From positions 34,239-98,238 of the forward strand of contig NZ_WBZB01000025.1 in the NCBI RefSeq assembly GCF_009017255.1: a DNA stretch of 64,000 nucleotides. The letters run 5' to 3'. Source of the DNA: Alkaliphilus serpentinus. Its GTDB lineage: Bacteria > Bacillota > Clostridia > Peptostreptococcales > Natronincolaceae. Position numbers and translations under genes: made by a program. Below the pieces are notes generated by a model, which worked only from the letters and a program-made list of their open reading frames with translations, ran no database searches and was not told the DNA's origin. Below, one piece after another: positions 43,668-50,810 of the stretch; the stretch's first letter is position 1; each line of letters starts with the position of its first letter.

Positions 43668-43682
43668 TATTGTCCTCCTTTA

Positions 43683-44432
43683 TTAAATCTGATATTGGCT
43701 ATTCTTAGTAAAGTGATAATGATAATAGTAGCTTTTAATTGAATGTAGTATATGTGGGGAATTATATGTCACATGAGCAATAATACATGGTAATATTGAT
43801 TTAGATAAAATATAAAGGATTGAGTTAATCAAAGCAAATGTTATTTGCACAATATAGTCATACTTCTTAAAACCATTGTTCCACTTAACACCAAAGTGAT
43901 TCAAAAAGAACAATACACAGCTTAAAAGAATAGAAATATACCAATATCCTTGAGTAGTATATCCAATAATAAAATTTCTAAAGAAAATCTCTTCACTTAT
44001 TGCAGCACCCAATAACATGAAAACTTGAGTGTAATAATATACTCTAGAACTTTTTCTTGAGAATTCAATAATATCCATAGATAATGCAATACGCCAGTCT
44101 TTATACTTAGGGGCAATAAACGCTACTCCAATAAATAAACCTAAAGAACACCAGAAAAGCAAGTAATCACATTTAATATCTAGTTTAAAATCAGTTAATA
44201 AAGGTAGTAAATATGGTATAACATATAATGATCTTCTAATAACTGTAAAAAGTCCATAATTCTTTTCTGAATAAAATCTTTTGGCATTACCTACAAAAAC
44301 TATAATCATTGTCCAAAAAAATAATAATACTACATATTTAATATCAACAAAGAACGCTAAAATAGAAAGAACTAGCACACTAAACCATAATAGGTTTTCA
44401 TTCATTTTCATTACCGCACTATCAGTACTCAT
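43683..44432 (-). CDS. CPBP intramembrane protease
   Basis: A 249-residue membrane protein of the CPBP family. Motifs are AISEEIFFRNFIIG (Glu147-Glu148, Arg152), VLFFLNHFGVK and PCIIAHVTYN. CPBP proteins in peptide antibiotic clusters act as leader processing proteases or as immunity proteins. No clear ribosome binding site precedes the ATG, which lies 3 bases past the PqqD-like stop, so translation is probably coupled. It ends 15 bases before the ABC ATPase. Confidence 0.85.
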   Translation of the reverse strand: MSTDSAVMKMNENLLWFSVLVLSILAFFVDIKYVVLLFFWTMIIVFVGNAKRFYSEKNYGLFTVIRRSLYVIPYLLPLLTDFKLDIKCDYLLFWCSLGLFIGVAFIAPKYKDWRIALSMDIIEFSRKSSRVYYYTQVFMLLGAAISEEIFFRNFIIGYTTQGYWYISILLSCVLFFLNHFGVKWNNGFKKYDYIVQITFALINSILYILSKSILPCIIAHVTYNSPHILHSIKSYYYHYHFTKNSQYQI

Positions 44433-44435
44433 AAT

Positions 44436-44705
44436 CTATACACATGCATTAATAATATTTTTGTCAGCTAATCCTTCAATGAAATCTAATATATCTTTTT
44501 CTATAGTCTCTTTATCAATCTCTTCATACTGAGACTGAATTAAGTTTATTAAATACTCCGTATTATTCTCTCCGTTAAGATTATTCCAAATTAATAATGC
44601 TAGTTCATTTAGTTCTAGGCAATGACTAGGACCAAACAAAATATTTCTATTATCTAATTTTCTTATCCTATAAAGAATATTTCTTTTATAAACATTTCGA
44701 ACCAT
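44436..44705 (-). CDS. PqqD-like peptide recognition protein (RRE)
   Basis: An 89-residue PqqD-family protein. NILFGPSHCLELNELALLIWNNLNG (about 21-45) is the central winged-helix pattern with the N..A..IW core, followed by NTEYLINLIQSQYEEIDKETIEKDILDFIEGLADKNII. PqqD-type domains (RiPP recognition elements) bind leader peptides and deliver them to tailoring enzymes, often a SPASM radical SAM. The ATG at 44705 is chosen because GGAGG lies 8 bases upstream; the longer frame overlaps the preceding gene. With the 24-residue peptide at 45644-45718 it is the key evidence for a RiPP. Confidence 0.85.
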   Translation of the reverse strand: MVRNVYKRNILYRIRKLDNRNILFGPSHCLELNELALLIWNNLNGENNTEYLINLIQSQYEEIDKETIEKDILDFIEGLADKNIINACV

Positions 44706-44706
44706 A

Positions 44707-45564
44707 CTAAATACCTCCATCTTGTCCAATTTTTTGTATTATTTCGTTAGAGAAGTTAATTATCTTTTCAACGTTTAATCTAATATTGTTTCTTTCATCT
44801 AATTTTTCTTCATAATATAATTTAGCAAAGGTTTTATATTGCGTTTCTACTTCTTCATCATAAAGTCCTAAGTTCTTCAGCTTTAAGGGAATCCATTTAT
44901 CTCTATCTAGTGACGTTTTTTTATTAAAAATGTATGCCTTCATTGTTTCTAACAAAATATTTCTTGCAACTACTAGAGCCACTTCATATTGATGATTTTG
45001 AATGTTACCTATTGCATCCTCGTAAAAAACATCAACGTTATTTACTGCTAACCTTACCATTAATTTAAAATAATTATCCCTTTTTAAAAAATTACTAATC
45101 TGATAAAACACCTCTTCATTATATACTGGAATTCCATTTAAAAACCTATGTATAAATGAAGTAAAGCTATTCAAATCAAACCCAACTGGTAAATTTAATA
45201 AATTAAATGTTCTTATGTTAGTATTAAAGTCACAATTATTTAACTGTTCAATTAAATCTAAAATCACTTGCTTTGAGTATATTTCAATATCTAGGCTTAT
45301 ACTACATAATCTTTTAAATTGAGTTTTAAGATATTCTTTGTCATAGTCCAGCTTTGATTTTTGAATTTTTTTTATGTCATTCGATAAAATAAAAACATCA
45401 ATATCAGATAATTTATTGCCCATTCCATTGGAAAGCTTATTAATGCTACCTTCTATAAGCGAACCACCTAAAAAAATAATATCTTCTTCTTCATAATCGA
45501 GTTTTTCAAGTATATCCTTCTTGTTAAGAATAATATTTCTTTGCTTTATTTCAATAGAATCCAT
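44707..45564 (-). CDS. nucleotidyltransferase-fold protein with helical C terminus
   Basis: A 285-residue protein. LGGSLIEGS (residues 32-40) then LSDIDVFIL (52-60) is the GGS...DxD pol-beta nucleotidyltransferase signature. The remaining 220 residues are helical, and resemble antibiotic or MNT/HEPN-like proteins in outline only. The ATG at 45564 has AGGGGGG five bases upstream; a longer frame to 45615 would overlap the stem-loop 45590-45629. It is the first enzyme gene after the precursor, and similar nucleotidyltransferases accompany some lasso peptide clusters of Bacillus. A nucleotidyl or phosphosugar modification of the peptide is possible. Confidence 0.75.
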   Translation of the reverse strand: MDSIEIKQRNIILNKKDILEKLDYEEEDIIFLGGSLIEGSINKLSNGMGNKLSDIDVFILSNDIKKIQKSKLDYDKEYLKTQFKRLCSISLDIEIYSKQVILDLIEQLNNCDFNTNIRTFNLLNLPVGFDLNSFTSFIHRFLNGIPVYNEEVFYQISNFLKRDNYFKLMVRLAVNNVDVFYEDAIGNIQNHQYEVALVVARNILLETMKAYIFNKKTSLDRDKWIPLKLKNLGLYDEEVETQYKTFAKLYYEEKLDERNNIRLNVEKIINFSNEIIQKIGQDGGI

Positions 45565-45580
45565 AGTTACCCCCCTGTTT

Positions 45581-45629
45581 GAAAAAGTACATATGAACAG
45601 ATAATGAATTAACATTGTCTGTTCATATG
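45581..45629 (-). terminator. 12-bp stem-loop between precursor and first enzyme gene
   Basis: CATATGAACAGA (45618-45629 on the minus strand), 16-base loop, TCTGTTCATATG (45590-45601), then TACTTTTTC. The perfect 12-bp stem follows the precursor stop by 14 bases. It fits a partial terminator or RNA-stabilising element that gives more precursor than enzyme mRNA. Confidence 0.8.
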
Positions 45630-45643
45630 CTGAAAATCCTAGC

Positions 45644-45718
45644 TTACTTTGGCATATCTGGCATTAATGCTGCCGGAAATTGGATTTCCTTTGCTTTAGG
45701 AGCTACATACTTTTTCAT
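45644..45718 (-). CDS. 24-residue putative RiPP precursor peptide
   Basis: Starts ATG at 45718 with the strong site AAAGGAGGTG 5 bases upstream (GGAGG is 7 bases from ATG), and stops with TAA at 45644-45646. The sequence begins MKKYVAPKAKEIQF and ends PAALMPDMPK. The Tyr-x-x-Pro segment (YVAP, residues 4-7) is the motif that RRE/PqqD-type domains grip in several leader families. The size is near that of PqqA. The C-terminal part, rich in Pro, Met and Ala with one Asp and one Lys, is the probable core. It is followed by a stem-loop and then the biosynthetic operon. Evidence is position, ribosome binding site and motif; no homologue could be searched. Confidence 0.7.
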   Translation of the reverse strand: MKKYVAPKAKEIQFPAALMPDMPK

Positions 45719-45735
45719 GTACTCACCTCCTTTGT

Positions 45736-46037
45736 AATAATTGAATTAATATTATGATAAATTACCAGTTGAAAATTAATTTTAAATAAATACCCTTAGT
45801 ATGTATTCTTTAGTAAACCTTAAAAGCTAGAACAATAGGTGCAAAAATTTAAAAAGATGCACATAACAAAATTATTTCTATTCTTCTAGTTACTATAATA
45901 ACATATATTGGATATTTTTTATAACAAACCGTTAGAGAAATTTCTGTATATTTCGACAATTTTTACTTATTTTTCATCTGTTATATGGTTTATGACTATC
46001 CTGCATAACCCCTAGAAGGCTCCACAAAACCACAAAA
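45736..46037. other. AT-rich upstream region of the RiPP-like cluster
   Basis: About 300 bases upstream of the precursor, very AT rich. A clear sigma-A promoter was not found: TTGTTA and TATTAT pairs near 45890-45930 have poor spacing. It probably holds the cluster promoter and any regulator site. Confidence 0.4.
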
Positions 46038-46062
46038 TAAGGGAAGCCATTGGCTTCCCTTA
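46038..46062 (-). terminator. terminator after the lipoprotein deacetylase
   Basis: TAAGGGAAGCC, loop AAT, GGCTTCCCTTA on the minus strand, then TTTTGTGG. Confidence 0.8.
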
Positions 46063-46143
46063 CTTACTCCCTATTACCTGCCTTAAACTATTCACTTGCT
46101 CTTTTATCTTTAATATATAATCTCTCATCTATAATCTTTAATC

Positions 46144-47268
46144 TTACTCTATCCTATACTCCCTAATCTCCCTATCACCAAGGTCCTCCCTTAGCTTGTC
46201 AGCATCCTTTTCAAGGATTGTTACCATGTCAGGGTTTCCATCACTAATATATCTAACTCTACTACCTTTATCAAAGGCCCCCATCCAATCATACATTCCA
46301 ATTCCGTCAACCTTTGTTTCACTGGCCCTTACCCTTCTAATTTTTGATGGGGTAAAATTAGTATGAAAGGGAGAATTGTAGGGATCCCAACCAACCTCCA
46401 ACACAGCCGCATGGTTATATTCTACATCTTCATACTTACCAGAGACCAAGTAGCCTAACCAATCAGGGTTTTTAGGTTTAGAGCCAAAGGGCAGTGCTAG
46501 GGTCTTGATTTCATAATCCGGTAGATAACCCTTTACAAACTTAATCAGTCTGCCCATTTCCTCCTGAATCTTTTCTGGTGTAGCATTTGTAAAGTTGATG
46601 TGGGTCATCGTGTGATTACCAATATCCATCCCAGAATCAACAATATATTTTAGCTTGTACTCAATGAGTTCCTTTTGTCCAAAGGGCACACCACCATTAA
46701 TAAAGAAGGTGGCTTCCAAAGGGAAATCAGGATTTTTCTCATGGAAGTCTACCAATACCCCCACAGCACTATCAGGATCGATATACCACTCACCATTATC
46801 ATCCTGCAGCATATTAAAGTTATTTTGATTTCCATCATCAAAGGTAAAAACCACAGGAGTGAAACCTGCTTCAGTGGTGATATTTCCAGTTGCATAATCA
46901 TATAAACTTATGGGCCTGTACCCTCTATCATACAATTCCTGCAGGTCTCTTCTGAAATTATCTGGAGTTCTTGCCCATTCAGCCTCAGGTTCTCTAATAT
47001 GATGATACATCAGAACCATAATTTCTCCTGCCTCATTGGGCTTCACGACATTTAAATCAATCTCTTCTACCCCAGGGTCTTCTTCTGGAAGCTCCTCTAC
47101 AGGAGCCTCTATAGGATCTTTTTCTTCATTTATAGGTTCCGTAATCGGGTCTGCTATTTCTCCTGAATCCTTTGACTCTATTTCATCAGCGATCATTGGT
47201 TTGCTACAGCCCCCTAGTAGGGTAACTATAAGTATAGAAGTTATCAATATTTTTATAAATTTTTTCAA
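46144..47268 (-). CDS. polysaccharide deacetylase lipoprotein
   Basis: A 374-residue secreted lipoprotein. The signal peptide MKKFIKILITSILIVTLLGGC ends in a lipobox with lipidated Cys about 21. A long Glu/Pro linker (about 25-75, EEKDPIEAPVEELPEEDP) separates it from the NodB-like domain: VLMYHHIR, VVFTFDDGNQNNF, GNHTMTHIN (metal histidines), and the C-terminal regions of deacetylases. It probably acts on cell wall or capsule. Start is TTG after GGAGGAATAAAC. Monocistronic with its own terminator. Confidence 0.9.
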   Translation of the reverse strand: MKKFIKILITSILIVTLLGGCSKPMIADEIESKDSGEIADPITEPINEEKDPIEAPVEELPEEDPGVEEIDLNVVKPNEAGEIMVLMYHHIREPEAEWARTPDNFRRDLQELYDRGYRPISLYDYATGNITTEAGFTPVVFTFDDGNQNNFNMLQDDNGEWYIDPDSAVGVLVDFHEKNPDFPLEATFFINGGVPFGQKELIEYKLKYIVDSGMDIGNHTMTHINFTNATPEKIQEEMGRLIKFVKGYLPDYEIKTLALPFGSKPKNPDWLGYLVSGKYEDVEYNHAAVLEVGWDPYNSPFHTNFTPSKIRRVRASETKVDGIGMYDWMGAFDKGSRVRYISDGNPDMVTILEKDADKLREDLGDREIREYRIE

Positions 47269-47409
47269 GTTTATTCCTCCAGTTGTAAAAATTATATAAT
47301 GTTAATGCTGTAAGGTTTGACATTTATTGATTCAATTAAAGCCACAGCTTCAGGTAATAATATAACTAAGCCTAATTTTTTCATCCATCTAAAAGAAAGA
47401 GGTGATTTC

Positions 47410-47598
47410 ATGTCTATAAGAAGAAGTCAATGGACCAATATCAATGGCAACCAAGTTGAAGCCAGTTCAAAAACCTTTAAAAAGGAAGATAGACACTTTC
47501 ACCGGGAAGCAAAATCCCAAAAATCCCAGTTGGAAAGCAGTCACTGGGTAGGATTTAGAAAGGATGTAAAAAGGCCAATAAAGGATAAGTTAACCTAG
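47410..47598 (+). CDS. 62-residue basic protein, function unknown
   Basis: MSIRRSQWTNINGNQVEASS, then KTFKKEDRHFHREAKSQKSQ and a C-terminal ESSHWVGFRKDVKRPIKDKLT. It is Lys/Arg/Gln rich and without hydrophobic segment. The ATG at 47410 has AGAGGTG upstream; the frame upstream to 47317 has none. Composition fits a small DNA- or RNA-binding or spore-core protein. Its stop lies within the terminator at 47595-47626. Confidence 0.6.
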   Translation: MSIRRSQWTNINGNQVEASSKTFKKEDRHFHREAKSQKSQLESSHWVGFRKDVKRPIKDKLT

Positions 47599-47626
47599 GG
47601 TAGTTTACACTACCCTAGCCTTTTAT
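47595..47626. terminator. shared terminator between convergent genes
   Basis: CTAGGGTAG, loop TTTACA, CTACCCTAG, then CCTTTTATT on the plus strand. It overlaps the stop of the 62-residue gene and the end of the next minus gene. Confidence 0.8.
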
Positions 47627-48310
47627 TCTTACACCTTTAGGGCAAGCCTTAATGCAAATACCACAAACTGCGCCTCTACCAATATGCTGATAGGCTTTGT
47701 GCATATGCTGGCTACAAGCATGGGGATCCAATAGCTTTTCTCGATTCATACCAGCTTTCCACAGGCCGCCAACAAGGGCATTGGCAGGGCAAGCTTTAAC
47801 ACAGATATCACATTTACCACATAAGGATACAACTATTGGTGTATGATAATCAAATTCCATATTGGTTAAAACAGTACCTAACCGAATCCTTGGCCCAAAT
47901 TCTTCAGTAACTAAAGAGGAATTTTTCCCTATCCAGCCTATTCCCGATCTAGTGGCTGCTGTTCTATGGGGAAATAAGCTTTGATATTTCCATCCATCTT
48001 TATTAATTGATTGGGATGCTGGAACGGCCATGGCTAGATAACCCCAATTTTCCAAAATATTGCTTGTCTTTAATGTGGTTTGATCTATAAAGGTATTAAC
48101 CGTTCTATAATGATGAAAATAGGTGTGGGTTGGTCCTAAATTTATATCAATATCATCAATGATCTGTTGTGACAACCTTATTGCAACAGTGACGGCACTT
48201 TTTAAATGTTTATATCTTTCAGGTAAAAGATCCCCTACATAACTAAATCCAACTTTAGCTACTCCTTCTGCTACAAGAATATTCAGTAGCTTCTCTTGAA
48301 GCTCCTTCAT
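47615..48310 (-). CDS. epoxyqueuosine reductase-like 4Fe-4S double-cluster protein
   Basis: A 231-residue protein similar to the C-terminal half of QueG-type enzymes. CGKCDICVKACPANAL (about 165-180) and CGICIKACPKGV (about 217-228) bind two [4Fe-4S] clusters. ATRSGIGWIGKNSSLVTEEFGPRIRLGTVLT (about 118-148) is the family core. The length is much less than QueG (about 380) and the N-terminal domain is short, so it belongs to a clostridial subgroup of unknown reaction. The ATG has GAGGGATGCTTAG upstream. Confidence 0.82.
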   Translation of the reverse strand: MKELQEKLLNILVAEGVAKVGFSYVGDLLPERYKHLKSAVTVAIRLSQQIIDDIDINLGPTHTYFHHYRTVNTFIDQTTLKTSNILENWGYLAMAVPASQSINKDGWKYQSLFPHRTAATRSGIGWIGKNSSLVTEEFGPRIRLGTVLTNMEFDYHTPIVVSLCGKCDICVKACPANALVGGLWKAGMNREKLLDPHACSQHMHKAYQHIGRGAVCGICIKACPKGVRIKG

Positions 48311-48495
48311 CTAAGCATCCCTCCTCTAATCCATTATATCAAAAAAGCTTAGTGAAAGCATTATGTCACACTTTGGCAATATTTAAGTAGTATAGATAAA
48401 TACTTCTAACATAGATTTTTACGAAGCTGGACACACTATAAATACACAGAAATACTGTGTTGAAAAAGATTAAGATTGAAGGAGGCGGAAAAACT

Positions 48496-48702
48496 ATGGC
48501 ACGAAGTAGAAATCGTATTGTTGTTCCCGAAGCTCGTCAAGCTCTTAATCAAATGAAGCTAGAAATTGCATCGGAATTAGGATTAAGTAACTATGAAGAA
48601 ATTGATAAAGGAAACTTAACTTCAAGGGAAAATGGTTATGTTGGAGGCTATATGGTAAAGCGTCTCATTGAGCATGCAGAAAGAAGTATGTCAAATAAAT
48701 AG
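48496..48702 (+). CDS. alpha/beta-type small acid-soluble spore protein
   Basis: A 68-residue SASP, of the ordinary alpha/beta class. RNRIVVPEARQALNQMKLEIASELGL (with GPR-type site LE-IA) and NLTSRENGYVGGYMVKRLIEHAERS are the two conserved blocks. The ATG at 48496 follows GAAGGAGGCGG; the frame extends to 48457 without support. Forespore-specific expression by sigma-G is usual, but I could not define a firm promoter. A strong terminator follows. Confidence 0.96.
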   Translation: MARSRNRIVVPEARQALNQMKLEIASELGLSNYEEIDKGNLTSRENGYVGGYMVKRLIEHAERSMSNK

Positions 48703-48706
48703 ATTT

Positions 48707-48741
48707 AAAAGAAAATGCCCTTCAGCAGGGCATTTTCTTTT
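48707..48741 (+). terminator. terminator after the SASP gene
   Basis: AAAAGAAAATGCCC, loop TTCAGCA, GGGCATTTTCTTTT, a 14-bp stem, 5 bases after the stop. Confidence 0.9.
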
Positions 48742-48818
48742 GAGGTTATTGACCCCTATATTTTAAAACTGAGAAATTGGCTCTCGGTCAAAAGGCAGGA
48801 TGAACTCAAAAATCACAG

Positions 48819-48859
48819 GTATTTTCAAAACTCACCTTCGGCTCAGACATTGAAAATAC
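48819..48859. repeat. inverted repeat in an unexplained 250-base gap
   Basis: GTATTTTCAA (48819-48828) and TTGAAAATAC (48850-48859) are perfect 10-bp arms with a 21-base loop. Nearby GAGAAATTGGCTCTC is a second short hairpin. No gene is near; a mobile repeat or ncRNA is possible. Confidence 0.4.
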
Positions 48860-48988
48860 TATACTGTCATATGTTGGGGACTATCTCTCAGGGGTTATTG
48901 TATCTGTAATTTTCTCCTTCTTTTATTCTTATCTCCGCAGATTTCTCATTATTTAAAAAAATAGGGGTAGAAGAATCATTTTTGATAT

Positions 48989-49999
48989 TTATTTAGCCTC
49001 TTTAAGGGCCTTTAACTCCTCTATAACAGCAGGAATAACCTTTTCTACATCTCCTACGATACCTACATCGGCCACCTCAAATATGGGTGCGGTAGAATTT
49101 TTGTTAATGGCTATGATTAAGTCAGAGTCCTCCATTCCTGTAACATGCTGAATGGCTCCTGATATTCCGCAGGCAATATATAAGTTGGGTCTTACGGTTT
49201 TTCCCGTTTGTCCCACTTGATAATCTCGATCGATCCATCCTGCATCTACCACTGCTCGAGAGCCTGAAACAAGCCCCCCCAGCTCTTTAGCTAGTAGTTC
49301 CAGTGTAGCAAAGTTTTCCTTCTTACCTAAGCCCCTTCCACCTGACACTAAAACCTCAGCTTCTTCAATTTTCATTTTTGCCTTTTCTTCTTTAACAATT
49401 TCTATAATCTCAACGTTTACATCCTTCTCCGTTAATTCCGATGACAATTCAATAATTTCTCCACTTCTACACTCATCTCGTTCCATTTTAACCATTACCC
49501 CGGGCCTCACGGTAGACATTTGGGGTTTATGATCGGGGCAGATGATGGTAGCCATAATATTTCCCCCAAAGGCGGGCCTTGTCATTAACAGATTTTTTGT
49601 GTCTTCTTCAATTTCAAGGCTAGTACAATCAGCTGTCAAGCCGGTATGGATCCTGGCAGAAACCCTAGGGGCTAAATCCCTACCAATCGCAGTGGCTCCC
49701 ATTAAAATGATATCAGGCTTCCTCTCATTAATCACCTTAGTCATTACCTTCGTATAGGTTTCAGTCATGTAAACCTTTAGTAATTTATCCTCTACCACAA
49801 TTACCTCATCTGCGCCATAATGTATTAACTCAGAGGCGATATCCTTCACCTGATCTCCCAACAATACCGCCGTTAGCTTTGTTCCCAATGAATCAGCTAA
49901 TTCTCTACCTTTACCCAACAACTCTAAAGACACGTTTAGGATTTCGCCACCCCTTTGCTCAGCAAAAACCCAAACACCTTTATATTCAGATATAGCCAT
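48989..49999 (-). CDS. etfA: electron transfer flavoprotein, alpha subunit
   Basis: A 336-residue FAD-binding EtfA. The N-terminal adenine-binding domain (GVWVFAEQRGGEILNVSLELLGKGRELAD, about 6-34) and the C-terminal FAD-domain motif VVDAGWIDRDYQVGQTGKTVRPNLYIACGISGAIQHVTGMEDSDLIIAINKNSTAPIFEVADVGIVGDVEKVIPAVIEEL are complete. EtfAB passes electrons from acyl-CoA dehydrogenase to other carriers or bifurcates them to ferredoxin. Last gene of the maoC-acd-etfB-etfA operon. Start after AGGAGGGATACC. Confidence 0.97.
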   Translation of the reverse strand: MAISEYKGVWVFAEQRGGEILNVSLELLGKGRELADSLGTKLTAVLLGDQVKDIASELIHYGADEVIVVEDKLLKVYMTETYTKVMTKVINERKPDIILMGATAIGRDLAPRVSARIHTGLTADCTSLEIEEDTKNLLMTRPAFGGNIMATIICPDHKPQMSTVRPGVMVKMERDECRSGEIIELSSELTEKDVNVEIIEIVKEEKAKMKIEEAEVLVSGGRGLGKKENFATLELLAKELGGLVSGSRAVVDAGWIDRDYQVGQTGKTVRPNLYIACGISGAIQHVTGMEDSDLIIAINKNSTAPIFEVADVGIVGDVEKVIPAVIEELKALKEAK

Positions 50000-50013
50000 G
50001 GTATCCCTCCTAT

Positions 50014-50796
50014 TTAGATAATATATTTTTCCTTTAGCTTTTCTACAATAATTTTAGCAGCTTCCTTAGAATCTACCTCATACAGCTTTCCTGCCGTCTT
50101 AGCCCCCTTGGTGAAGGATTTCTTCACCTTTGTAGGTGACCCTTGAAGGCCCAAATTTCCAGAATCTATTTCAATATCCTTTAAGCCCCATACCTCGACT
50201 TCCTTTTCTCTATAGGCATCCAATATCCCCATTACCGACATATAACGAGGTTCATTCATTTCCTTTAATGTAGTAATTAAACAAGGAGTATTTACCCTGA
50301 CTAAGTGATAGCCATCCTCAAACATTCTTTTTAGGATTAGTTTATCTCCTTCTGTTTTTAAGTCTTCTACATAGCTTACCTGGGGTAGGCCGAGATGCTC
50401 TGCAATCTGTGGTCCAACTTGGGCTGTATCTCCATCAATGGCTTGCCTACCTGCGATGATTAAATCATAATCAATCTTACGGATAGCTGCAGCTAAAGTA
50501 CAGGAGGTTGCCCAGGTATCAGCTCCTGCAAAGGCTCTGTCGGTAAGAAGAATGCCTCGGTCAGCCCCCATAGCTAAGGCTTCCCTTAAAGCCACCTCAG
50601 CCTGAGGAGGCCCCATTGTCAGGACTGTTACCTTTGCCCCCATCTCTTCTTTAAGCTTTAAAGCAGCTTCAAGACCACTTTTGTCATCGGGATTGATGAT
50701 ACTAGGTACTCCATCCCGAATCAGTGTTCCAGTTACAGGATCCAATCGAACTTCCGTTGTATCAGGTACTTGTTTAATACAAACAATAATATTCAT
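50014..50796 (-). CDS. etfB: electron transfer flavoprotein, beta subunit
   Basis: A 260-residue EtfB. MNIIVCIKQVPDTTEVRLDPVTGTLIRDGVPSIINPDDKSGLEAALKLKE, VTVLTMGPPQAEVALREALAMGADRGILLTDRAFAGADTWATS and GRQAIDGDTAQVGPQIAEHLGLPQVSYVEDL are family motifs. AMP/FAD-binding partner of EtfA. It is 14 bases ahead of etfA and 14 bases after the dehydrogenase. Start after GGAGGATATATAG. Confidence 0.97.
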   Translation of the reverse strand: MNIIVCIKQVPDTTEVRLDPVTGTLIRDGVPSIINPDDKSGLEAALKLKEEMGAKVTVLTMGPPQAEVALREALAMGADRGILLTDRAFAGADTWATSCTLAAAIRKIDYDLIIAGRQAIDGDTAQVGPQIAEHLGLPQVSYVEDLKTEGDKLILKRMFEDGYHLVRVNTPCLITTLKEMNEPRYMSVMGILDAYREKEVEVWGLKDIEIDSGNLGLQGSPTKVKKSFTKGAKTAGKLYEVDSKEAAKIIVEKLKEKYII

Positions 50797-50810
50797 CTAT
50801 ATATCCTCCT

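Noticed and set aside
31023..45718. Lasso peptide cluster
   Set aside because: PqqD-like and nucleotidyltransferase genes are shared with some lasso clusters, but no asparagine-synthetase-like cyclase or transglutaminase-like protease gene is present.
39291..45718. PQQ biosynthesis
   Set aside because: The peptide lacks the Glu and Tyr of PqqA, and PqqB and PqqC genes are missing.
31023..45718. Microcin C-like peptide-nucleotide
   Set aside because: The short peptide and nucleotide enzymes invite this, but there is no MccB-type ThiF/E1 adenylating enzyme.
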